From Pseudomonadota bacterium (GTDB taxonomy: Bacteria > Pseudomonadota > Gammaproteobacteria > Burkholderiales > Burkholderiaceae_C), in the NCBI GenBank assembly GCA_023390985.1, contig JAEWBU010000313.1, forward strand, positions 1 to 13,894: a stretch of DNA of 13,894 nt, given 5' to 3'. The position numbers and the translations under genes are program-made. Positions 5,742-12,767 of the stretch are shown here, piece by piece. The notes below the pieces were generated by a model that ran no database searches, was not told the DNA's origin, and saw nothing but the letters and a program-made list of their open reading frames with translations. The stretch's first letter is position 1, and every line of letters starts with the position of its first letter.

Positions 5742-7294
5742 GGGTTCACTCCTCGTTGCTTCAGCTCGGCGCGCGCGGCGTCGAGGTCGACGCGGTCCCA
5801 GCGGCCGAACACATAGCCGTCGGGCCGCACGACGACCAGCGCCTTGGAGCCCGGGGCAACGCCATAACGCTCGGTCGCCTGGCCTGCGGGCAGGTGCACG
5901 AGCGTGAGGCCGGGCACCGGCTCGATGCGCGCAGCCTCTCCGTCACCGCCGAACACCAGCCCGACGAAGCCGCGGCCGAAGCACTGCGTGAGATGGAACT
6001 CGCCCCCGTCGCCGCGCACCCGCGCTTCCGGCGCGGGACGTCCGGGTGCCGCCAGGTCCGAAGCCCAGCGCCCGACGTCAGGTCCGTTCAGCGGCGAGCC
6101 GACGTAAGCGATCGGCGCCGACTGCCGCGGATTGATCAGCGGCCGCACCCGTGGCTCGTCGAGCGCCAGCCGCAGCACCGCATCGCGCATCAGCGTGAAG
6201 GCGAAGTCGGGCGGCGCCATGAACTCGGTGCTCTTGCTGCCGTACGCCAGGTTCTCGTGCGTGGCATGCAGGCGCTCGGCGGTGTAGGAATCGAGCAGCG
6301 CTTCTTCCGCGCGGCCCTGCAGCACGGCTGCCAGCTTCCAGGCGAGATTGCCCGCGTCGTCCAGCCCCGAGTTGAGCCCGCGCACGCCGAAGATCGGCAC
6401 CAGGTGCGCCGCGTCGCCCGCGAACAGCACGCGGCCCCGGCGGTAGTCCGGCAGCGTCAGGCACTTGGCGTTGTACATGGACGCCCACAGCATCCGCCAC
6501 GGCTCGCGCTCGCCGATCATGTCCAGGTGGCTCCGGATGCGCGGCACGATGTTCTCCGGCGCCAGCGCGGCCTGCGCATCCTCGCCCTCGCGCAGCTGGT
6601 AGTCGATGCGCCACACGTCGTCGGGCTGCCGGTGCATCAGCAGCGTGGAGCCGGGGTTGGACGGCGGATCGAACCAGGCCAGCCGCTCGACCGGCCGCCG
6701 CGTCTTCTGCTCGATGTCGACGATGACGTAGCGGCCCTCGTACTGCGTGCCCTCCAGCGCCAGCCCGAGCTGCTCGCGCACCGTGCTGCGGCCGCCGTCG
6801 CAGGCCACCAGCCATTGCGCGCGGACCGTCCTGCGACCCGCAGGTCCTTCGATGCCGACTTCCACGCCTTCGTCGTCCTGCCGCACGCTCGCGACGCGAT
6901 GCGACCACGCGACCTGAACGAGTCTTCGGTCCAGCGCCTCGTCCACGAAGCGCTCCACGTAGAACTGCTGGATGTTCACCATGGGCGCGAAGCGCTGCGC
7001 CGGTTCGTGCGGCATCTGGAAGTGCAGCACCTCGCGGTCACGCCAGTAGCTGCGGCCGCCGGTCCAGGGCAGCGACTTCCCGCGCATCGCGCTTTCCGCG
7101 CCCGCCCAGGCCAGGATCTCGAGCGACCGGCGCGAGATGCAGATCGCGCGGCTGCCGGTGCAGTACGAGGCATCGGCTTCCACCACCAGCGACGGCACGC
7201 CGTGCGCGGCCAGCAGCGCGGCGCAGGTCAGGCCCACGGGGCCGCCGCCCGCGATGAGCACGGGCACTCGTTCGGGAAGGGGTTCGGCGTCCAT
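5738..7294 (-). CDS. FAD-dependent aromatic monooxygenase (group A, PheA/MhpA-like)
   Basis: The 518-residue protein is a flavoprotein hydroxylase that would use FAD, NAD(P)H and oxygen on an aromatic or polycyclic substrate. The Rossmann GxGxxG is at residues 16-21 (AGGGPVGL), the DG motif at ACDGGRST (166-167) and the GD motif at VLFAGDAAHLVPIFGVRGLN (293-294). The stretch GLNSGLDDAGNLAWKLA follows as in the family. The C-terminal 120 residues, with LVHLPAG and ALVVVRPDGYVFGRW, fit the thioredoxin-like domain of phenol and MhpA-type hydroxylases. No signal peptide is seen, so it is cytoplasmic. Twelve bases separate it from the DUF192 gene upstream, and its stop overlaps the next small gene. 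The substrate cannot be told from sequence alone. Confidence 0.9.
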   Translation of the reverse strand: MDAEPLPERVPVLIAGGGPVGLTCAALLAAHGVPSLVVEADASYCTGSRAICISRRSLEILAWAGAESAMRGKSLPWTGGRSYWRDREVLHFQMPHEPAQRFAPMVNIQQFYVERFVDEALDRRLVQVAWSHRVASVRQDDEGVEVGIEGPAGRRTVRAQWLVACDGGRSTVREQLGLALEGTQYEGRYVIVDIEQKTRRPVERLAWFDPPSNPGSTLLMHRQPDDVWRIDYQLREGEDAQAALAPENIVPRIRSHLDMIGEREPWRMLWASMYNAKCLTLPDYRRGRVLFAGDAAHLVPIFGVRGLNSGLDDAGNLAWKLAAVLQGRAEEALLDSYTAERLHATHENLAYGSKSTEFMAPPDFAFTLMRDAVLRLALDEPRVRPLINPRQSAPIAYVGSPLNGPDVGRWASDLAAPGRPAPEARVRGDGGEFHLTQCFGRGFVGLVFGGDGEAARIEPVPGLTLVHLPAGQATERYGVAPGSKALVVVRPDGYVFGRWDRVDLDAARAELKQRGVNP

Positions 7295-7306
7295 GCGCCG
7301 AGTATG

Positions 7307-7699
7307 TCAGTCCGTCGCGGGCGCCTCGGCGTTCAGGAACACCGGTCCCACGACCCGGTCGCCCTCGGCGATGCCGTGCTCGTCGAACCAGCCCTGCGGC
7401 ACCTCCAGCACGTAGCGCACCGGGTACTGGCTGCTGTGCGAGTCCAGCGAGTGCGGCTCCATGTGGTCGATGTGCAGGATGGAGCCGTCCTCGTCCAGGA
7501 AGGCGATGGACAGCGCCACCGGGGTGTCCTTCATCCAGAAGCTCTGCACCGCCACTTCGTCGCAGACGAACAGCATGCCCTCGTTCGGCCCGAGCTCGTT
7601 GCGGTGCATCAGCCCGAGTGCGCGTTGCTCTTCCGTCCGCGCGACGTAGGTCTCGAGCTCATGGTCGGCGATGGTGAACTTGCAGCGAACGAGATTCAT
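7307..7699 (-). CDS. DUF192 family protein
   Basis: The 130-residue protein matches DUF192: RTEEQRALGLMHR (residues 21-33), GMLFVCDE, the family hallmark FWMKDTPVALSIAFLDEDG (54-72), then HIDHMEPHS, VRYVLEVPQGWFDEHG and a final GDRVVG. Many DUF192 proteins are exported, but this one has no signal peptide with the start used here. An upstream in-frame ATG at 7750 would add 17 residues rich in Arg, Ala and Gly without a hydrophobic core, so I kept ATG 7699. No clear Shine-Dalgarno is visible at either. The biochemical role of the family is not established. It sits between the flavoprotein gene (66 bases upstream) and the monooxygenase (12 bases downstream) on the same strand. Confidence 0.88.
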   Translation of the reverse strand: MNLVRCKFTIADHELETYVARTEEQRALGLMHRNELGPNEGMLFVCDEVAVQSFWMKDTPVALSIAFLDEDGSILHIDHMEPHSLDSHSSQYPVRYVLEVPQGWFDEHGIAEGDRVVGPVFLNAEAPATD

Positions 7700-7765
7700 G
7701 CCGGCATTCTGTTGGGCCGTGACGCCTGCGGCTGAGCGCCGCGGCCGCATCGCGATGTAGGAGGC

Positions 7766-8836
7766 CTACTTCGGCCGCGGCCGCGACAGGCGCGCATCGG
7801 GTTGCCGCAGCTCGCCTTCGCGCAGCTGCTGCACGGCGGTCACCACCGCATGCGCGGCGTTCTTCACCTCGACGTGCAGCGCGGTATCGGCGTCCAGCGT
7901 GTCGTGGCTGGTGGCGTAAGGCTCGTAGTAGCCGATGAAGCGATCCAGGCGCGCCTGCGAACCCGCGTCCACCAGGCCCATCCAGTCGAGCCAGTCGCAC
8001 AGCGCGCGCCGCACCGACTCGACCCCCGCCACGTCGCCGTGCACCACCACGCCGTACGCGCGGCCGGCCAGGTGCTTGGGATAGTCCCAGCCCTTCAGTT
8101 CGAGCGCCTTGGCTTCCTCCGGATGCTTGCCGTGGGTGCTGGTCGGATCCGGGTTGCCGCCGTCGGCGCACACCATGCGGTCCATCATCAGCTTGAGCGG
8201 GCTGGCGGCCTGGTACCAGTGCACGGGCGTGACGAGCAGCACGCCGTGCGCGCTGACCCAGCGCTCGTAGATCTCGTTCATCCAGTCGCCGGTCTGGCGC
8301 TGCGCATGGTTGGGATAGCAGCTGCACGGCCAATGGCACAGCGGCATCGCGGTGGACACGCAGCCCTTGCAGGGATGGATGTGGCGGTCGTAGTCGGAGG
8401 TGAGCAGGCTCAGGTCCAGCACGTCGCATTCGATGCCCGAATCGGCGACGACCGCGCGCGCCATCTGCGTGAGCCGCCAGGTCTTGGACATCTCGCCGGG
8501 GCAGGTGCCGTCGTTGCGCGGCGAAGCGCACACGATGAGCACGCGCGACGGCGTCGCCTTCTCGCCCCAGCGCCGCTGCGCCTCGATCAGCTTGTCGCGC
8601 GTGGCGCGCCATTCGACCGACAGGTCGTAGTCGGGATCGGCGAAGCCGGGTCCGGCCTTGGCCGTCACCGGCGCCTTGCGGCCCTGCTGGTAGGCGTCCC
8701 AGGCGATCGCTTCGAGCCGCTCGATCGCGGCGGACTCGGCCTGGAACGCGGGGTCGAAGAACGAATTCAGGAATCGCTCACGGAACTGGTCGCGCGGCAG
8801 CATGGGCCCTGCCTGGCCTTTGCGGACGGATGTCAT
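7766..8836 (-). CDS. NADPH-dependent FMN reductase-like flavoprotein with a cysteine cluster
   Basis: The 356-residue protein has an N-terminal helical extension of about 95 residues, then a flavodoxin-like domain. The phosphate-binding loop of an FMN site is visible at RVLIVCASPRNDGTCPGE (98-115), and a second flavin-contact loop at TPVHWYQAASPLKLMMDR (203-220). Between them lies HPCKGCVSTAMPLCHWPCSC, with cysteines 156, 159, 167, 171 and 173. This recalls the compact cluster of iron-sulfur flavoproteins, though the spacing differs, so an Fe-S centre is only a suggestion. The likely role is NAD(P)H-dependent reduction of a quinone, nitro or other acceptor. The start at 8836 has no strong Shine-Dalgarno; ATG 8803 is a plausible alternative, 11 residues shorter. 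No signal peptide is present. Confidence 0.82.
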   Translation of the reverse strand: MTSVRKGQAGPMLPRDQFRERFLNSFFDPAFQAESAAIERLEAIAWDAYQQGRKAPVTAKAGPGFADPDYDLSVEWRATRDKLIEAQRRWGEKATPSRVLIVCASPRNDGTCPGEMSKTWRLTQMARAVVADSGIECDVLDLSLLTSDYDRHIHPCKGCVSTAMPLCHWPCSCYPNHAQRQTGDWMNEIYERWVSAHGVLLVTPVHWYQAASPLKLMMDRMVCADGGNPDPTSTHGKHPEEAKALELKGWDYPKHLAGRAYGVVVHGDVAGVESVRRALCDWLDWMGLVDAGSQARLDRFIGYYEPYATSHDTLDADTALHVEVKNAAHAVVTAVQQLREGELRQPDARLSRPRPK

Positions 8837-8908
8837 CGGGCCAGTGTAGGAACGATGGCGCCGCGGCGGGCCAGCGCAACGTTACACGGTCGAGTAGGCC
8901 CAGGACTA

Positions 8909-8937
8909 CAGACGCGTCGGATGGGCCTGTCGATAAT
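8909..8937 (+). promoter_or_regulatory. Possible sigma-70-like promoter for the response regulator
   Basis: GATAAT (8932-8937) matches the -10 consensus at five of six bases. Seventeen bases upstream, CAGACG (8909-8914) matches -35 at only three. It stands out in a very GC-rich region and would give a leader of about 150 bases. This is a weak prediction. Confidence 0.3.
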
Positions 8938-9078
8938 CTCCACTGCAGTCCGGGCGAGCTCTAGCATGGCCCGGCGCGCTTTTTTTCCGGCAGCGTTGCG
9001 CGCCGGTCCCGAAGGTCCGGCACGCGATGCCCGGGCCGCTCCACGAATCCCCACGCCGCGGCTTCCCGCCGGCGCCTC

Positions 9079-9084
9079 AAGGAG
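9079..9084 (+). promoter_or_regulatory. Strong ribosome-binding site deciding a GTG start
   Basis: A perfect AAGGAG lies eight bases before the GTG at 9093. This selects that GTG over the upstream in-frame ATG at 9027, whose extra 22 residues do not fit a receiver domain. Confidence 0.8.
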
Positions 9085-9092
9085 AACCGCGC

Positions 9093-9476
9093 GTGAGTAT
9101 TCGCGTCCTGCTGGTCGAAGACGTCAAGGCCACCCACCAGCTCATCACCGAGCTGATCGATTTCGTGGGCGGCTTCGAAGTGGTCGGCACCTGCGTCACC
9201 GAGTCGAATGCGCTGGCATGGCTGCACGACCATCCCGGCGAAGCCGATCTCGTGATCCTCGACCTGATGCTGCGCGAGGGTTCGGGCTTCTCGGTGCTGG
9301 CGGGCGCGGCGCGCGAGCAGCCCGCCGACGTGGTGGTGTTCAGCGACTTCGCGTCGCCCGCGGTGGTGCGCAAGTGCCGCAGCCAGGGCGCGCTGGACGC
9401 GATCTCCAAGTCGGACTACCGCCAGCTGCGCGTGTTCCTCGAGAACTACCGCGGCAAGGTGGCGGAAGCGGCCTGA
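9093..9476 (+). CDS. Single-domain response regulator (receiver only)
   Basis: The 127-residue protein is one CheY-like receiver. Acidic residues Glu9 and Asp10 lie in LLVEDVKA, the phospho-acceptor is Asp57 in LVILDLML, Ser84 is in VVVFSDFA and Lys106 in AISKSDY, so all catalytic positions are present. No output domain follows, and no histidine kinase is encoded in the window. It therefore probably acts by protein-protein contact or in a phosphorelay, in the cytoplasm. The final 15 residues extend helix 5. The GTG start follows a perfect AAGGAG. The gene is transcribed away from the flavoprotein cluster and converges on the Bug-type binding-protein gene across a REP-like palindrome. The partner kinase and target are unknown. 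Confidence 0.9.
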   Translation: MSIRVLLVEDVKATHQLITELIDFVGGFEVVGTCVTESNALAWLHDHPGEADLVILDLMLREGSGFSVLAGAAREQPADVVVFSDFASPAVVRKCRSQGALDAISKSDYRQLRVFLENYRGKVAEAA

Positions 9477-9496
9477 CCGGGGCCGACCGAAGGGAC

Positions 9497-9532
9497 GCCC
9501 TCGATCCCCGCCTTCGCGGGGATGGCCAGGGC
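9497..9532. repeat. REP-like palindrome between convergent genes
   Basis: ATCCCCGC (9504-9511) pairs perfectly with GCGGGGAT (9516-9523) around CTTC. An outer stem, GCCCT (9497-9501) with AGGGC (9528-9532), encloses it. It matches the core of the element at 4500-4525 and likewise lies between convergent genes, so it may end transcription from both sides. Confidence 0.65.
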
Positions 9533-9533
9533 A

Positions 9534-10520
9534 TTACTGCGGCTCGATCTTCGCGTCCTTGATCGCCTTGGCCCACTTGGCCGTCTCGGCCTTCGTGCGC
9601 TGTGCCAGCGACTCGGGCGTGCCGGGCTCGGTGACGAAGCCGATCGGCGCGAACTTCTCCTGGATGTCCTTGCTCCTCGCGGCCGCGTTGAACGCGTCAT
9701 TGAGCTTGCGCACGATCTCCGGCGGCGTGCCCGCCGGCGCGAACACGGCGAAGTACGCGATCAGCTCGTAGTCCTTCAGGCCCAGCGCCTCGTTCACCGT
9801 GGGCAGGCTGGGCGCCGCGGCGGAACGCTGGGTCGACGTCACCGCCAGGCCGCGCACCTTGCCGCCGTTCACCTGCGGCAGCATCACCGCGAAGTCGGCC
9901 GTGAACATCATCACCTGGCCGCCGATCAGGTCGGTCATCGCGGCGGGGCCGCTCTTGTACGGGATGCTGTTCATCTGGATGCCGGCCATGCTGGCCAGCA
10001 TCTCCGACGACACCAGCTGCGAGGTGCTGGCGCTCGCGAACGTCACCTGACCCGGCTTGGACTTCGCGAGATCGACGAATTCCTTCAGCGTCCTGGCCGG
10101 CACGTCGTTGTTGACGGCGACGATCAGCGGCACCTGGCCCAGGTAGGCGACCGGCGCGAACGCGGTGTCCTGGTCGTAGGGCAGCTTCTTCATCAGGCTC
10201 TTGAGCGCCGCGTTGGTGCTGTTGGTGCCGACCATGATGGTGTAGCCGTCCGGCGCGGCCTTGGCGACCTCGGAGGCGCCCAGCATGCCGTTGACGCCCG
10301 GCTTGTTGTCCACCACGAAGGTCTGCCCGAGCGACTCCTGCACCTTGGCGGTGAACGCGCGCGTGATCTGGTCGGTGGCGCTGCCCGGCGCGAACGGCAC
10401 CACCACGCGGATGGGCTTGTTCGGGTAGCCGGCCGCGGAGGGAGCGCCCTGGGCGAAAGCCGTCGAGGCCGCGAGCAGGGCCGCGGCCACGAGGGCGCGC
10501 CGGCGGGTGGTGGATGGCAT
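9534..10520 (-). CDS. Bug/TctC-family tripartite tricarboxylate transporter substrate-binding protein
   Basis: The 328-residue protein is a periplasmic solute-binding protein of the Bug family, which is greatly expanded in Burkholderiales. A Sec signal with an Arg-rich n-region (TTRRR) has predicted cleavage after AFA (residue 23). The mature protein opens with the family signature YPNKPIRVVVPFAPGSATD, followed by VVDNKPGVNGMLG, PDGYTIMVGTNST and the C-terminal APAGTPPEIVRKLN. No TctA/TctB membrane genes are in the window, as is common for orphan Bug proteins, so the ligand (usually a carboxylate) is unknown. It lies 40 bases downstream of the CoA-transferase on the same strand, which suggests that the ligand is a substrate of that pathway (inference). 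ATG 10520 follows a strong AAAAGGAG. Confidence 0.93.
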   Translation of the reverse strand: MPSTTRRRALVAAALLAASTAFAQGAPSAAGYPNKPIRVVVPFAPGSATDQITRAFTAKVQESLGQTFVVDNKPGVNGMLGASEVAKAAPDGYTIMVGTNSTNAALKSLMKKLPYDQDTAFAPVAYLGQVPLIVAVNNDVPARTLKEFVDLAKSKPGQVTFASASTSQLVSSEMLASMAGIQMNSIPYKSGPAAMTDLIGGQVMMFTADFAVMLPQVNGGKVRGLAVTSTQRSAAAPSLPTVNEALGLKDYELIAYFAVFAPAGTPPEIVRKLNDAFNAAARSKDIQEKFAPIGFVTEPGTPESLAQRTKAETAKWAKAIKDAKIEPQ

Positions 10521-10526
10521 GGTTGT

Positions 10527-10534
10527 CTCCTTTT
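10527..10534 (-). promoter_or_regulatory. Ribosome-binding site of the Bug-family gene
   Basis: On the - strand AAAAGGAG lies six bases before ATG 10520. It supports that start over the upstream in-frame ATG at 10592, which lies inside the CoA-transferase gene. Confidence 0.8.
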
Positions 10535-10560
10535 CTGTCGGTGGTGGAAGCAAGAGGAAT

Positions 10561-11697
10561 TCAGGCCATCGGCGGCAGGCCGTGCCGCGCATTGTGTTCG
10601 CCCAGGCGCGGCGCGATGGAACGAGGCAGTGGCCGCTGTCCGTCCACGGTGAACGGCAGTCCGGTGAGCCGCACGTCCGCGCCCGGCAGCGCCTGCAGGA
10701 TGCCGAGCGCCTGCACCTGCGGGTGCGCCGCCGCTTCCGGCAGCGAATGGATGGGCGCGCAGGGGACGCCGGCGCGCTCGAAGCGGTCCAGCCACTCGGC
10801 GCGCGTGCGCGACTTCAGCAGCGGCACCAGTTCCTCGAACAGCGCGGCCTTGTTCGCCAGCCGCGCGCGATTGGTGATGAAGCGCTCGTCGCCCGCCCAC
10901 CGCGGCCGGCCCAGTTCCTGCGCCAGCTTGGCGAACAGGCGGTCGTTGCCGCAGCACACCAGGAACGGCGCGTCGGCGGCATCGAACGCTTCATAGGGCA
11001 CGAAGCCGGGATGCCCCGAGCGATGCCGCTCGGGCTGGCGGCCCTCGTTCACCAGCGCATCGACCTTCTGCGCGTTCCAGCCCATCGCCGTTTCCAGCAG
11101 CGAGGTGGCGACGATGCCGCCGCGGCCGGTGTGCTGGCGCCGCTGCAGCAGCGCGAGCGCGCCGATCACGGCCCACATGCCGCTGCCCTGGTCGCACAGC
11201 GAGGAGCCGGCGCGCATCGGCGGATCGTCCGGGCCGCCGTTGGTGGCCGACAGCCCGCTGAACGCCTGCACCAGCGGCTCGTAGCCGGGGCGCAGGTTCA
11301 TCGGCCCGGCGGCGCCGAAGGCGGAGATCTCGCAGTACACCAGGCGCGGATGGCGCTCGCAGACGGAGGGACCGTCGACGCCCAGTTGCTTCGTCACGCC
11401 CGGCCGCAGGTTGTGCACCAGCACGTCGGCGCCTTCCAGCAGGCGCTCCAGCGCGGCGCGCCCCGCCGCGCTCTTGAGGTCCAGCGCCACCGACTGCTTG
11501 CCGCGGTTGAACACCTGGAAGATCAGCGAATCCTCCTCGAGGAAAGCCGGTCCCATGCGGCGGGCGTCGTCGCCGCCGTCCACCCGTTCCACCTTGACGA
11601 CCTCGGCGCCCAGGTCCGCGAAGATGGCGCCCGCGAAGGGCGCGGCCAGTACCTGGCCGAGTTCGATGACGCGAAGGCCGCGCAGCACGTCTTGCAT
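10561..11697 (-). CDS. CaiB/BaiF family (family III) CoA-transferase
   Basis: The 378-residue enzyme would move CoA between carboxylic acids through a mixed anhydride on an aspartate. Family features are the N-terminal GLRVIELGQVLAAPFAG, LGAEVVKVER, FNRGKQSVALDLKS, VLVHNLRPG, and the catalytic Asp169 in SLCDQGSGM, followed by ALLQRRQHTGRGG. The C-terminal end has the usual RAGVPCAPIHSLPEA and a closing LGEHN. It is cytoplasmic, with no signal peptide. It is the first gene of a two-gene unit with the Bug-type binding protein and is divergent from a LysR regulator. This arrangement usually serves activation of an imported carboxylate to its CoA ester. The start has no obvious Shine-Dalgarno. 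The substrate cannot be identified from sequence. Confidence 0.93.
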   Translation of the reverse strand: MQDVLRGLRVIELGQVLAAPFAGAIFADLGAEVVKVERVDGGDDARRMGPAFLEEDSLIFQVFNRGKQSVALDLKSAAGRAALERLLEGADVLVHNLRPGVTKQLGVDGPSVCERHPRLVYCEISAFGAAGPMNLRPGYEPLVQAFSGLSATNGGPDDPPMRAGSSLCDQGSGMWAVIGALALLQRRQHTGRGGIVATSLLETAMGWNAQKVDALVNEGRQPERHRSGHPGFVPYEAFDAADAPFLVCCGNDRLFAKLAQELGRPRWAGDERFITNRARLANKAALFEELVPLLKSRTRAEWLDRFERAGVPCAPIHSLPEAAAHPQVQALGILQALPGADVRLTGLPFTVDGQRPLPRSIAPRLGEHNARHGLPPMA

Positions 11698-11722
11698 GGG
11701 CGGCCAGTCTAGGCAGGCGGCA

Positions 11723-11728
11723 CTGATC
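11723..11728 (+). promoter_or_regulatory. Third CTGATC half-site near the LysR operator
   Basis: CTGATC at 11723-11728 repeats the half-site of the operator at 11754-11774. Its start is 31 bases from the first operator half-site, close to three helical turns, so it would lie on the same DNA face. It fits the activation half-site of a LysR tetramer on the CoA-transferase side. Confidence 0.45.
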
Positions 11729-11753
11729 TGGGAATTCGAAGATTTGCATTTCT

Positions 11754-11774
11754 CTGATCACAATCGCGGATCAG
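11754..11774. promoter_or_regulatory. LysR-type operator (CTGATC-N9-GATCAG)
   Basis: A perfect six-base inverted repeat with a nine-base spacer lies in the 98-base divergent region between the CoA-transferase and LysR genes. Its inner part is ATC-N9-GAT, which obeys the T-N11-A rule for LysR boxes. It is probably the recognition site of the adjacent regulator, serving autoregulation and control of the CoA-transferase/Bug operon. Confidence 0.7.
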
Positions 11775-11795
11775 TGAAAAATCCCGCCCCCTCCG

Positions 11796-12767
11796 ATGCG
11801 CATCAACCTCACCCTCCAGCAGCTGCAGTCCTTCGCCGAAGTCGCGCAGCGCTGCAACTTCCGTGAAGCGGCGGCGGCGCTCAACGTGTCGCAGCCCGCG
11901 CTCAGCCGCACCATCCGCATGGCCGAGGAGGCGCTGGGCACGCGCCTCTTCGACCGCGACACGCGCCGCGTGCAGCTCACGCCCGCCGGCCGGGAGCTGC
12001 GTCCGATCGCCCAGCGCATCCTGGCCGAGTTCCACGGCGCGTTCAGCGACCTGGCCGGCTTCCTCGCGGGGCGCAGCGGCCAGGTGGCGGTGGGCGCCCT
12101 GCCCTCCATCGGCGTGTCGGTGCTGCCCGCGCTGATCGCGCGCTTCCAGTCCGAGCATCCCCAGGTGGGCTTCAGCATGGTCGAGGCGCCGGCCGGCCCG
12201 CTGCTGCAGGCGGTGGACGACGGCAGCGTGGACGTCGCCGTCACCGTTCGTCCGGAACCGGACGCGCGGCTGCGCTACCAGCACGTGCTGGACGACCCGT
12301 TCGTGCTGCTGTGCCGCCGCGACGATCCGCTGGCCCGCCGGCGCACCGCTTCCTGGCGTGCGTTCGCGGACCGGCCCTTCATCGCCGCCTTTCCCCAGAG
12401 CAGCATCCGGCCGGTGACCGACGCGGTGTTCCTGCAGCAGGGGCTGCAGGTGCATGCGCCGCTCACCTATCCCAGCATCGCGGCCGCGGGCGCGCTGGTG
12501 CAGACCGGGCTGGGCATCACCGCGCTGCCGCGCATGGCGCTGCGGCTGATCGCGAACGATGGCCTCGCGGCGGTGCCCCTGCAGCGGCCGGCGATGCACA
12601 GGCCGCTGGGCCTGGTCACGCGCATCGGGCGCACGCTGTCGCCGGTGGCGCAGGCCTTCGTGCCGCTGCTGGCACGCGCGCTGAAGGCCGAGAGCGGTCA
12701 GCGCTGGGGCGGTTCTTCGCCGGAAAGCCGCCCGAGCGGGATGGAAGGATCGGGGCGGCGCTTGTAG
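11796..12767 (+). CDS. LysR-family transcriptional regulator
   Basis: The 323-residue protein has an N-terminal winged helix-turn-helix (LTLQQLQSFAEVAQ, FREAAAALNVSQPALSRTI, LGTRLFDRDTRRVQLTPAG; residues 5-67). A two-lobed effector domain begins near residue 90 (GQVAVGALPSIGVSVLP) and ends in the VQTGLGITALPRMA segment. It should bind the operator between itself and the divergent CoA-transferase gene and respond to a small molecule, probably an intermediate of that pathway (inference). After the normal family end near residue 304, a tail of about 19 residues, GGSSPESRPSG and beyond, is encoded antisense to the 3' end of the next gene. No clear Shine-Dalgarno precedes ATG 11796. Confidence 0.93.
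   Translation: MRINLTLQQLQSFAEVAQRCNFREAAAALNVSQPALSRTIRMAEEALGTRLFDRDTRRVQLTPAGRELRPIAQRILAEFHGAFSDLAGFLAGRSGQVAVGALPSIGVSVLPALIARFQSEHPQVGFSMVEAPAGPLLQAVDDGSVDVAVTVRPEPDARLRYQHVLDDPFVLLCRRDDPLARRRTASWRAFADRPFIAAFPQSSIRPVTDAVFLQQGLQVHAPLTYPSIAAAGALVQTGLGITALPRMALRLIANDGLAAVPLQRPAMHRPLGLVTRIGRTLSPVAQAFVPLLARALKAESGQRWGGSSPESRPSGMEGSGRRL

Larger units (their letters stand above)
8837..9092. other. Divergent intergenic region with leader-like hairpins
   Basis: This 256-base gap, the longest in the window, separates the divergent flavoprotein and response-regulator genes. Two inverted repeats overlap: CCGGGC (8950-8955) with GCCCGG (8969-8974), and CCGGCGCGC (8971-8979) with GCGCGCCGG (8998-9006). 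A T7 run (8980-8986) lies in the loop of the second. The two stems share bases 8971-8974 and cannot form together. I see no coding ORF here with family support. Confidence 0.5.

Noticed and set aside
5756..7735. A 659-codon + strand open frame across the monooxygenase and DUF192 genes
   Set aside because: It spans two well-supported - strand genes and their junction, and its translation resembles no family.
7700..7750. A 17-residue extension of the DUF192 protein
   Set aside because: It is Arg/Ala-rich, forms no signal peptide, has no Shine-Dalgarno and covers the palindromic junction.
7802..9562. A 586-codon + strand frame from the flavoprotein gene through the receiver gene
   Set aside because: It is antisense or out of frame to two clear genes and crosses the structured intergenic region. 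It reflects rarity of stops at high GC.
10521..10592. A 24-residue N-terminal extension of the Bug-type protein
   Set aside because: ATG 10520 has AAAAGGAG at ideal spacing and begins a normal signal peptide. The extension lies inside the CoA-transferase 3' end.
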